In this document: positions 1 to 5,176 of the stretch, piece after piece
How the letters are laid out: every line of letters starts with the position of its first letter
How positions within the stretch are numbered: the first letter of the stretch is position 1
Source: Flavobacteriaceae bacterium
Lineage (GTDB): Bacteria; Bacteroidota; Bacteroidia; Flavobacteriales; Flavobacteriaceae
NCBI GenBank assembly: GCA_030694835.1
Contig: JAUYUF010000229.1
Location: 1-5,176, forward strand
Length of the DNA stretch: 5,176 bases
Direction of reading: 5' to 3'
Translations under genes and position numbers: made by a program
Notes under the pieces: generated by a model
What the model saw: the letters and a program-made list of their open reading frames with translations, nothing else
Told to the model about the DNA's origin: nothing
Databases searched by the model: none

Positions 1-369
1 TTTTTGAAATTGAGTTGTAGTAATGCAACAAGCTGAAATTACCTCATGTGTTTTACCCGATAATTTCTGTAGCATTTCAATAGCTTCTTCTCTGTTAGTA
101 GATTTTGCTAATGATTTTCCATCTAACCAAACAATAGTATCAGCTGTAATTAGTAAATCATTTTCTATTAATTCATCTTTAAATGCATTTGCTTTTAACA
201 CGGCTAAATAATCAGCTATATCAGCACCTTTAAGATGATTAGGGTAATGCTCATCCGTATTTTTTAATTTGACTTCAAATGAAAGGTTGAGCTCATTTAA
301 AAATTGTTGTCGTCTGGGTGACGCTGATGCTAAAATGATATTATATTTTGATAATTTATTAGATAACAT
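1..369 (-). CDS. maf: Maf family nucleoside triphosphate pyrophosphatase (3' end cut by window edge)
   Basis: This is the N-terminal 123 residues of a Maf/YhdE-type house-cleaning pyrophosphatase, which hydrolyses non-canonical or methylated nucleoside triphosphates to the monophosphate plus PPi in the cytoplasm. Family members are usually about 190 residues, so roughly a third is missing off the left edge; the frame is open throughout. Visible motifs are the N-terminal ILASASPRR signature (residues 12-20), a TDEHYP stretch (38-43) followed by HLKG and ADYLAVLKA, and the ITADTIVW segment (74-81) with the conserved Asp77 expected to be the catalytic base. LSGKTHEVIS (103-112) is also typical. 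One deviation is LAKS at 87-90, where relatives usually have LGKP. The ATG at 367-369 lies inside the end of the upstream prenyltransferase gene (11-nt overlap), which suggests coupled translation. The substrate preference (dTTP/UTP-type or m7GTP-type) cannot be read from this fragment. The family assignment is secure. Confidence 0.93.
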   Translation of the reverse strand, partial: MLSNKLSKYNIILASASPRRQQFLNELNLSFEVKLKNTDEHYPNHLKGADIADYLAVLKANAFKDELIENDLLITADTIVWLDGKSLAKSTNREEAIEMLQKLSGKTHEVISACCITTTQFQK

Positions 370-1288
370 TTTTGATAGATAAAGTTATTAATAGAATTGA
401 AAAAACTCCAGTTAACATACAAATTTTAAGGATTTTGCTCAAATAACCGAAATCATTTTTTGATACTGAAAAATATAGTTTTATAGCAAAATAAATTAGT
501 GGAAAAATAATAGCGATTATAAAATAATAAAAGATAATTGTATTTAATGGTAAATAATTAATCGTAAAGTATATTAAAGCAATTACCAATAATAAAGTTA
601 AGAACCCGATAAACAGTTTTGAAAATTTAATTCCAATAAATATTGGTAAAGTATTCATATTTAATTTATTATCACCATTTATATCTTCTACATCTTTAAC
701 TATTTCTCGAATAAAATTTATCAAAAAAGCAAAAATTGAAAATTCAAAAATGAGCTCGAATAATAGATAATGTAAACCTAAATCATTTGATTTTACATTG
801 AGAATTAAATCCAAATAACCAAGTATAAGTACACTTAAACTTATTAAGGATGCTACTAAAATATTTCCTATTATTGGAGTTTTCTTTAGAGTTGTACTAT
901 AAAAATATAATAGGAAAGACACTATAATTGAAATGCTTGAAAAAATGGGTTTTTGTAAAAAATTCGCCAAATAAAATCCCATTAAAACGCCAGATATATT
1001 AAAAATAAAATACCAATTATACGCCTGAGAAATTGAAAATTTAGTTCCAATAAAAATTTTATTAGGCTTGTTAATCTTATCTGTTTCAATATCTTGTATA
1101 TCATTAATAATATAACCTGCTGCAGCAATTAATACAATGCTAGTCAGTAAAATAATAAATCTGAAATGATCTAATGAATAATTATCAGCAAAAATATTGA
1201 TAAATCCATATTTAATAATGAGTAGAGTAGAGGCTAAAATAACCAAGTTTTTCCAACGGATTAGTTGTAAAAAGGACAGACATTTCAT
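359..1288 (-). CDS. UbiA-family prenyltransferase, probable geranylgeranylglyceryl-phosphate geranylgeranyltransferase
   Basis: This is an integral membrane prenyltransferase of 309 residues, the usual UbiA length. It has about eight or nine strongly hydrophobic segments and both Mg2+-diphosphate-binding motifs: N62-D63-x2-D66-x3-D70 (NDIQDIETDKINKP) and D199-x2-D202-x2-G205-D206 (KDVEDINGDNKLN) preceded by R194-E195. The YSTTLKKTPIIGN block (130-142) is also typical. Flavobacterial proteins of this look are commonly annotated as geranylgeranylglycerol-phosphate geranylgeranyltransferase, the enzyme that adds the second prenyl chain in archaeal-type ether lipids. That substrate is inferred from family resemblance only; a menaquinone- or other quinone-type acceptor cannot be excluded, although MenA and UbiA proper look different around motif 1. 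The ATG at 1286-1288 shares one base with the smpB stop (TAATG), and the gene's end overlaps the maf start by 11 nt, placing it in the middle of a three-gene unit. A second in-frame-looking ATG five bases downstream is in another frame and is not used. Its codons are very AT-rich, as expected for a hydrophobic protein in an AT-rich genome. Confidence 0.88.
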   Translation of the reverse strand: MKCLSFLQLIRWKNLVILASTLLIIKYGFINIFADNYSLDHFRFIILLTSIVLIAAAGYIINDIQDIETDKINKPNKIFIGTKFSISQAYNWYFIFNISGVLMGFYLANFLQKPIFSSISIIVSFLLYFYSTTLKKTPIIGNILVASLISLSVLILGYLDLILNVKSNDLGLHYLLFELIFEFSIFAFLINFIREIVKDVEDINGDNKLNMNTLPIFIGIKFSKLFIGFLTLLLVIALIYFTINYLPLNTIIFYYFIIAIIFPLIYFAIKLYFSVSKNDFGYLSKILKICMLTGVFSILLITLSIKNVI

Positions 1289-1743
1289 TAATATTTCTTT
1301 TTCAAACGATCTATATCACGTTTGGTATCTTTTTCTTTTAAATTTTCTCTTTTATCATACAATTTTTTACCTCTACAAAGTGCAATTTCTAATTTTGCCC
1401 ACCCTTTGTCAGTTAAAAATAGTTTTAGAGGAATGATGGTCAATCCGGCGTTGTTAACTTCTTTCTGTAATTTTTTAAGCTCACGTTTTGTCAATAATAA
1501 CTTTCGCTCACTTTTAGGTTTGTGATTGTAGTAGTTGCCATGTGCATATTCTTCGATATACATATTAATCACAAACAGCTCTCCAGTTTCATTAAACTCA
1601 CAAAAACTCTCAGTGATACGTGCTTTACTCTCACGAACAGATTTTATTTCGGTTCCGGTAAGTTTGATACCAGAAATATACGTTTCAATAATTTCATATT
1701 CGAAACGCGCCTTTTTATTTTGTATGTTGATTTTTTTCTGCAT
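1288..1743 (-). CDS. smpB: SsrA (tmRNA)-binding protein SmpB
   Basis: SmpB binds tmRNA and delivers it with EF-Tu to ribosomes stalled on mRNAs lacking a stop codon (trans-translation) in the cytoplasm. The protein is 151 residues, the normal length. Family landmarks appear in order: NKKARFEYEI (9-18), GIKLTGTEIKSVR (25-37), EYAHGNYYNHKP (65-76), ERKLLLTKREL (79-89), TIIPLKLFLTDKGWAKLEIA (102-121) and GKKLYDKR (125-132). The basic C-terminal tail (136-151, KEKDTKRDIDRLKKKY) is the part that enters the mRNA channel of the ribosome. The start at 1741-1743 fits the usual distance to the NKKAR block. No Shine-Dalgarno sequence precedes it, and a Bacteroidota -7 element lies only 8 nt upstream. 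The stop TAA shares its last base with the ATG of the prenyltransferase gene. The tmRNA gene itself (ssrA) is not in this window. The identification is secure. Confidence 0.98.
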   Translation of the reverse strand: MQKKINIQNKKARFEYEIIETYISGIKLTGTEIKSVRESKARITESFCEFNETGELFVINMYIEEYAHGNYYNHKPKSERKLLLTKRELKKLQKEVNNAGLTIIPLKLFLTDKGWAKLEIALCRGKKLYDKRENLKEKDTKRDIDRLKKKY

Positions 1744-1751
1744 TACACAGG

Positions 1752-1759
1752 CAAAGGTA
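1752..1759 (-). promoter_or_regulatory. Candidate -7 promoter element (TACCTTTG) of the smpB-prenyltransferase-maf unit
   Basis: Read on the minus strand, this is TACCTTTG, a full match to the Bacteroidota/Flavobacterium -7 consensus TAnnTTTG recognised by the primary sigma factor of this phylum. The upstream 17-23 bp hold only T/A-rich sequence with no clear TTG -33 box, so that half is degenerate. The element ends 8 nt before the smpB ATG, putting the predicted transcription start only a few nucleotides from the start codon. This was the only exact TAnnTTTG I noticed in the intergenic regions of this window. Confidence 0.6.
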
Positions 1760-1792
1760 TTGAAAACACTTGAAAAATTGATTTAATAAAAA

Positions 1793-2299
1793 TTAAAAAT
1801 CGATGTGTAACAGAAGATTAGAAATCTGATTTTCTCTTATAGTGATAATATAAAGATGAGAAAATTCAGCATCATCAATTTCTGGGTATTTTTCTTGATT
1901 GATTAATGTATTTACAAATTGTGGAATGGTGTTACTATGACCAACAATCAATATATTTTTACCTTTTGTGTCTTGCTTAAATTGATTAAAATCAATCTTA
2001 GTTGGCTGATATAACTTAATTTCTAATTCCTCTGAAATAGCAATTGGTTCGGCCGTTTTTAAAGTTCTTGTAAAATTGGTAGAATAAACAGCATCAAATG
2101 AAATATGTTTAAGTACTTTTTTCCAGTTTTCAGCTCTTAAAACTCCGCGTTCACTCAAATCAGGATTTTTATCTGTTGGATTACTTCTCACTTTTTCGGC
2201 ATGACGTATCAAATAAAAAGTAGTAGTTTCTGTATTTTGCTGAGCTGAGATTGTCATAAAACTTATGATGAAAACAAATAACAATATCCTTTTTTGCAT
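1793..2299 (-). CDS. Exported histidine phosphatase (phosphoglycerate mutase-like, SixA-size)
   Basis: This is a small histidine-acid phosphatase of 168 residues. After an N-terminal signal peptide (MQKR, then a hydrophobic run at about 5-17, likely cut after Ile-Ser-Ala at 17-19), the mature protein begins QQNTET and is expected in the periplasm. Catalytic features of the branch are the RHAEK motif at 32-36 with nucleophile His33 and Arg32, the SERG block (49-52), YSTNFTRTLKTAEP (72-85) containing the conserved Ser/Thr and Arg78, and the second active-site histidine in VGHSNT (119-124, His121). The substrate is unknown. The open frame extends upstream to a GTG at 2351-2353, but those 18 codons would be read through the clpB terminator hairpin and would bury the signal peptide, so ATG 2297-2299 is chosen. 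The sequence before the ATG is AT-rich without a Shine-Dalgarno, as is common in this phylum. It lies between clpB and smpB with gaps of 54 and 49 bp. No clear promoter of its own is visible. Confidence 0.9.
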   Translation of the reverse strand: MQKRILLFVFIISFMTISAQQNTETTTFYLIRHAEKVRSNPTDKNPDLSERGVLRAENWKKVLKHISFDAVYSTNFTRTLKTAEPIAISEELEIKLYQPTKIDFNQFKQDTKGKNILIVGHSNTIPQFVNTLINQEKYPEIDDAEFSHLYIITIRENQISNLLLHIDF

Positions 2300-2321
2300 G
2301 ATTATTTTTTTATAAAGAAAC

Positions 2322-2347
2322 AAAAAAAACTGCCAGAGGCAGTTTTT
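2322..2347 (-). terminator. Intrinsic terminator after clpB
   Basis: On the minus strand this reads AAAAACTGCC-TCT-GGCAGTTTTT: a 10-bp stem (five pairs of CTGCC/GGCAG extended by five A-U pairs) with a 3-nt loop, continuing into a run of eight T residues (2322-2329). It starts 6 nt downstream of the clpB stop codon. The arrangement is a textbook Rho-independent terminator for clpB. The plus-strand reading has only a five-T run and no gene to serve. Confidence 0.9.
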
Positions 2348-2353
2348 AAACAC

Positions 2354-4945
2354 TTATTTTTTATTTCTAAAAACCAATTTGTCATCAAAGGCATCTAATA
2401 TAATAGAACTGTCTTGCGTAATTCTGCCAGATAATAATTCTTTAGAAAGTTCATTTAATACCTCTTTTTGAATTACTCTTTTAACTGGTCTGGCGCCATA
2501 TTGAGGGTCAAATCCTTTTTTTGATAAACTTATCAAGGCATCTTCAGTAGTTTCTAAGTGTATATTTTTCTCTGCTAATAGTTTTGAAACTCCTTTTAAT
2601 TGAAGTTGAACAATTTCTCTAATTTCCATTTCATTTAATGGTGTAAACATGATTATTTCATCAATTCTATTGATAAACTCTGGACGAATACTTTGTTTTA
2701 ATAGTGCCATTACTTCCAGTTTTGTAAACTCCGTAATAGTGTCACGTTCAGCCATTTTAATATGTTCAAACTTCTCTTGTATGATATGAGATCCCATATT
2801 GGAAGTCATGATAATTATGGTATTTTTAAAATCAGCAACACGACCTTTATTGTCGGTTAAACGTCCTTCATCTAGCACTTGTAGTAATATATTAAAAGTA
2901 TCTGGATGCGCTTTTTCAATTTCATCTAACAAAATTACAGAATACGGTTTTCTTCGAACGGCTTCAGTTAACTGTCCACCTTCTTCATAACCAATAGATC
3001 CTGGAGGTGCTCCCACTAAGCGACTCACCGCATGTCGTTCTTGATATTCACTCATATCAATTCTTGTGAGTGCATTTTCATCATTAAAAAGATAAGTTGC
3101 TAAGGCTTTTGCTAATTCGGTTTTTCCTACACCTGTTGTTCCTAAAAACAAAAAAGTACCAATAGGTTTTTTCATGTCTTGTAAACCAGCTCTAGAACGT
3201 CGAACAGCATCTGCAACTGCAACAATAGCCTCTTCTTGACCAACAATACTTTTGTGAAGCTCTTCTTCCAGATGCAATAATTTTTCACGATCACTTTGTA
3301 ACATTTTCTGAACAGGAATCCCAGTCCATTTGGCAACAACTTCGGCGATATCTTCACTTGTAACTTCTTCTCTTACAATTGATTTATGTGGATTTTCAGT
3401 TAATTTTTTTTGTAATTGTTGAAGTAAACTTTCCTGTTCTTGAATCTTACCATATCTAATCTCAGCTACTAAACCATAATTTCCTTCACGTTCAGCACGT
3501 TCCGCTTCTAACTTCAAATTTTCAATCTTTTCTTTTGCATTTTGAATATTATCAACTACATCCTTTTCAGATTTCCATTTAGCCGTATAAACATCCTTTT
3601 CATTTTTGAGTTCTGTTACTTCTTTTTTTAGAGTTTCTAATTTCTTGGTATCATTTTCTCTTTTAATAGCCTCAATTTCAATTTCTAACTGCATTATTTT
3701 ACGATCGAGCACATCTAGTTCTTCTGGTTTAGAATTAATTTCCATTCGAAGTTTTGCTGCCGCTTCATCCATTAAATCGATAGCTTTATCAGGTAAAAAT
3801 CTATTGGTAATGTATCGGTTTGATAATTCAACCGCAGCAATAATAGCATTGTCTTTTATTTGAACTCTATGGTGAGTTTCATATTTTTCTTTAATTCCCC
3901 TCAAAATAGAAATAGCACTTTCTACATCTGGTTCATCAACAATAACTTTTTGAAAACGTCTTTCCAATGCTTTGTCTTTTTCAAAATATTTTTGATATTC
4001 ATCTAAAGTAGTGGCGCCAATGGCTCTTAACTCTCCACGAGCTAAAGCTGGTTTTAAAATATTGGCAGCATCCATGGCACCTTGTCCGCCACCGGCTCCA
4101 ATAAGCGTATGGATTTCATCAATAAATAATACAATTTGTCCTTCAGCAGATATCACTTCTTTAACAACAGATTTTAATCGTTCTTCAAATTCTCCTTTGT
4201 ATTTAGCGCCAGCAATTAATGCTCCCATATCTAAAGAATAAATAATCTTGTCTTGAAGATTTTCAGGCACATCACCTTTAACAATTCGATGTGCTAAACC
4301 TTCTGCAATGGCTGTTTTGCCAGTTCCGGGTTCACCTACTAAAATGGGATTGTTTTTTGTTCTTCGCGATAAAATTTGAAGTATTCTTCTTATTTCCTCA
4401 TCTCGTCCAATAACTGGATCTAGTTTGCCATCATTGGCTAATTGATTGAGGTTTTTAGCATATTTATTTAATGAATTATAGGTTTCCTCAGCACTTTGTG
4501 ATGTTACCTTACTACCTTTTCGAAGTTCTTCTATGGCTTTATTTAGGTTAGATTCTGTAATTCCGTTATCTCTCAATAATTGTCCAACAGTATCTTTTGA
4601 TTTTACTAATGCTAATAAAAGATGTTCAATTGATACATATTCATCTTTCATTTTTTTAGCAATAGTAGTAGCATCAAATAAAGTTGTAGAAGCAGATTTC
4701 GAAAGCATTTGCTCACCACCGGTAACTTTTGGAAAGCTAGTTAAAATATGTACAGTTGTTTGTTGAAGAATTTCATTATTAACACCTAATTTTTGAATTA
4801 GAAAAGGAGTTACATTTTCATCAACTTCCATAATTCCTTTCAAAATATGAGCATTTTCTATATGTTGATGCTCTAATCCTTGGGCAATTTGCTGTGCTTG
4901 TTGCACTGCTTCTTGACTCTTGATGGTAAAATTATTTAAATTCAT
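2354..4945 (-). CDS. clpB: ATP-dependent protein disaggregase ClpB (AAA+ chaperone)
   Basis: ClpB forms hexamers that thread aggregated proteins through a central pore and, with DnaK/DnaJ/GrpE, return them to solution after heat stress; it acts in the cytoplasm. The 863 residues match the full-length family. Domains in order: the Clp N-terminal repeat domain (about 1-145, FTIKSQEAVQQAQQIA); AAA+ domain 1 with Walker A GEPGTGKT (204-211), pore loop AKYKG with Tyr249, Walker B VLFIDE (272-277) and arginine fingers ERR (328-330); the coiled-coil middle domain (about 405-525), which separates ClpB from ClpA and ClpC and docks DnaK; and AAA+ domain 2 with Walker A GTTGVGKT (602-609), pore loop GYEEGG (652-657), Walker B VILLDE (670-675), RPEFINR (754-760) and sensor-2 GARP (817-820). 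There is no ClpP-binding IGF/L loop, as expected. All key residues are intact. An internal M-domain start producing the short ClpB form is not evident by eye. An AGGA Shine-Dalgarno-like site precedes the ATG, and a strong terminator follows the stop codon. It is divergent from the ytxJ-like gene. Confidence 0.98.
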   Translation of the reverse strand: MNLNNFTIKSQEAVQQAQQIAQGLEHQHIENAHILKGIMEVDENVTPFLIQKLGVNNEILQQTTVHILTSFPKVTGGEQMLSKSASTTLFDATTIAKKMKDEYVSIEHLLLALVKSKDTVGQLLRDNGITESNLNKAIEELRKGSKVTSQSAEETYNSLNKYAKNLNQLANDGKLDPVIGRDEEIRRILQILSRRTKNNPILVGEPGTGKTAIAEGLAHRIVKGDVPENLQDKIIYSLDMGALIAGAKYKGEFEERLKSVVKEVISAEGQIVLFIDEIHTLIGAGGGQGAMDAANILKPALARGELRAIGATTLDEYQKYFEKDKALERRFQKVIVDEPDVESAISILRGIKEKYETHHRVQIKDNAIIAAVELSNRYITNRFLPDKAIDLMDEAAAKLRMEINSKPEELDVLDRKIMQLEIEIEAIKRENDTKKLETLKKEVTELKNEKDVYTAKWKSEKDVVDNIQNAKEKIENLKLEAERAEREGNYGLVAEIRYGKIQEQESLLQQLQKKLTENPHKSIVREEVTSEDIAEVVAKWTGIPVQKMLQSDREKLLHLEEELHKSIVGQEEAIVAVADAVRRSRAGLQDMKKPIGTFLFLGTTGVGKTELAKALATYLFNDENALTRIDMSEYQERHAVSRLVGAPPGSIGYEEGGQLTEAVRRKPYSVILLDEIEKAHPDTFNILLQVLDEGRLTDNKGRVADFKNTIIIMTSNMGSHIIQEKFEHIKMAERDTITEFTKLEVMALLKQSIRPEFINRIDEIIMFTPLNEMEIREIVQLQLKGVSKLLAEKNIHLETTEDALISLSKKGFDPQYGARPVKRVIQKEVLNELSKELLSGRITQDSSIILDAFDDKLVFRNKK

Positions 4946-4949
4946 CGTT

Positions 4950-4956
4950 CTTTCCT
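4950..4956 (-). promoter_or_regulatory. Shine-Dalgarno-like site of clpB
   Basis: On the minus strand, AGGAAAG lies just upstream of the clpB ATG, with AGGA 7 nt from the start codon. This supports the ATG at 4943-4945. It is noteworthy because Bacteroidota genes often lack such a site; the other starts in this window show none as clear. Confidence 0.55.
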
Positions 4957-4979
4957 TTTATTATTTTTAATTTTGAGGC

Positions 4980-5027
4980 TCAAATTGTATTCCATTGGAT
5001 ATTATTGTTATTTTACAGACAATTTGA
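4980..5027. repeat. 9-bp inverted repeat in the divergent intergenic region
   Basis: TCAAATTGT at 4980-4988 is matched perfectly by its reverse complement ACAATTTGA at 5019-5027, with 30 bp between the arms. It is centred near 5003/5004, roughly in the middle of the gap between clpB and the ytxJ-like gene. The arm spacing centre to centre is 39 bp, close to four helical turns, so two identical sites facing outward could be bound on one DNA face. It could be an operator, a pair of outward-facing promoter elements, or chance in AT-rich DNA. Confidence 0.45.
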
Positions 5028-5078
5028 CGCTTAGTAATTAATTTTAAAGACATTATGTCGTAATTTAATAAGAAGAAT

Positions 5079-5176
5079 ATGAGTTTATTTAATCTATTTT
5101 CAGGAAATAATCAGGATAAAGAAAAAAAAGAATTTCCTTGGGTGGCTTTAAATGATGTTAATCAATTAAGAGAAAT
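5079..5176 (+). CDS. ytxJ: Probable YtxJ-type bacilliredoxin, 5' part only (cut by window edge)
   Basis: Only the first 32 codons are present: MSLFNLFSGNN, then a lysine-rich linker (QDKEKKE) and FPWVALNDVNQLRE. This pattern, a short MxLF start, a charged linker, then PW-x-L-x5-QL, resembles the N-terminus of flavobacterial YtxJ (DUF2847), a thioredoxin-fold monothiol bacilliredoxin that removes bacillithiol from mixed disulfides on proteins. The active-site cysteine, fold and length lie beyond the right edge, so the assignment depends on the N-terminal resemblance alone. The ATG at 5079-5081 is preceded by an A/G-rich AAGAAGAAT but no strong Shine-Dalgarno. The frame is open to the edge. It is divergent from clpB and may share regulatory sequence with it. 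Confidence 0.65.
   Translation, partial: MSLFNLFSGNNQDKEKKEFPWVALNDVNQLRE

Larger units (their letters stand above)
4946..5078. promoter_or_regulatory. Divergent promoter region between clpB and the ytxJ-like gene
   Basis: These 133 bp hold the upstream regions of two divergently transcribed genes. On the minus strand there is TACAATTTG (4981-4989), a -7-like element with one extra base in the spacer (TAnnnTTTG), placed about 35 nt from the clpB ATG. On the plus strand no exact TAnnTTTG is seen before the ytxJ-like gene; TAATTTAA at 5061-5068 is a weak partial match. No CIRCE element (the HrcA site with TTAGCACTC arms) was found, so the basis of any heat induction of clpB is not visible. A 9-bp inverted repeat sits in the centre and is listed separately. 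Confidence 0.5.

Noticed and set aside
23..211. Small plus-strand open frame at the left edge
   Set aside because: It is antisense to the Maf coding region, whose minus-strand frame carries the SASPRR and ADT motifs.
1197..1786. Several plus-strand open frames opposite the prenyltransferase and smpB genes
   Set aside because: They lie antisense to well-supported genes with intact family motifs, overlap one another in different frames, and show no recognisable domain or start signal.
1771..1800. Possible terminator between the phosphatase gene and smpB
   Set aside because: The region is A/T-rich with only an imperfect GATTTAA/TTAAAAATC pairing and no GC-containing stem, so it is not supportable as an intrinsic terminator.
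2799..4766. Short open frames on the plus strand and in another minus frame within clpB
   Set aside because: These are shadows of the highly constrained clpB coding sequence, with no upstream signals and no recognisable protein features.
4946..5078. CIRCE/HrcA heat-shock operator upstream of clpB
   Set aside because: The expected TTAGCACTC/GAGTGCTAA arms are absent; the only dyad present has unrelated AT-rich arms.
1..5176. Defence island, mobile element, CRISPR array or other novel system
   Set aside because: All genes are conserved housekeeping or common accessory families with intact motifs; no transposase, integrase, direct-repeat array, tRNA or composition break was seen.

Overview
The window looks like a chromosomal segment of a Bacteroidota bacterium, most likely a member of the Flavobacteriaceae. 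The evidence is an AT-rich composition, protein sequences that read as flavobacterial versions of their families, a Bacteroidota-type -7 promoter element (TAnnTTTG) in front of smpB, and an archaeal-type UbiA prenyltransferase of a kind often found in this group. The assignment rests on recognition of the protein families, not on a database search.

Layout from right to left. Most genes are on the minus strand. At the right edge, a plus-strand gene begins (5079 to the edge). Its first 32 residues resemble YtxJ, the bacillithiol-system bacilliredoxin. A 133-bp divergent intergenic region separates it from clpB (2354-4945, minus), a full-length 863-residue AAA+ disaggregase. A strong intrinsic terminator (2322-2347) follows clpB. 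Next is a short exported histidine (phosphoglycerate mutase-like) phosphatase (1793-2299, minus), whose correct start lies inside the longest open frame. Then comes a tightly packed minus-strand group: smpB (1288-1743), a UbiA-family prenyltransferase (359-1288) and maf (1-369, cut by the left edge). Their ends overlap by 1 and 11 nt, so they are probably co-transcribed and translationally coupled.

Functionally, ClpB (protein disaggregation) and SmpB (tmRNA ribosome rescue) are protein quality-control factors. Maf is a nucleotide-pool house-cleaning pyrophosphatase. The UbiA enzyme is probably geranylgeranylglyceryl-phosphate geranylgeranyltransferase-like and acts in the membrane on isoprenoid substrates. 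YtxJ belongs to low-molecular-weight thiol redox control. Nothing marks this as a mobile, defence or biosynthetic island: there are no tRNA or rRNA genes, insertion sequences, CRISPR repeats or pseudogenes. I see no previously undescribed system. The points most worth a second look are a near-leaderless smpB promoter, a 9-bp inverted repeat between clpB and the ytxJ-like gene, and the archaeal-type lipid enzyme. No gene-free stretch exceeds 300 bp.
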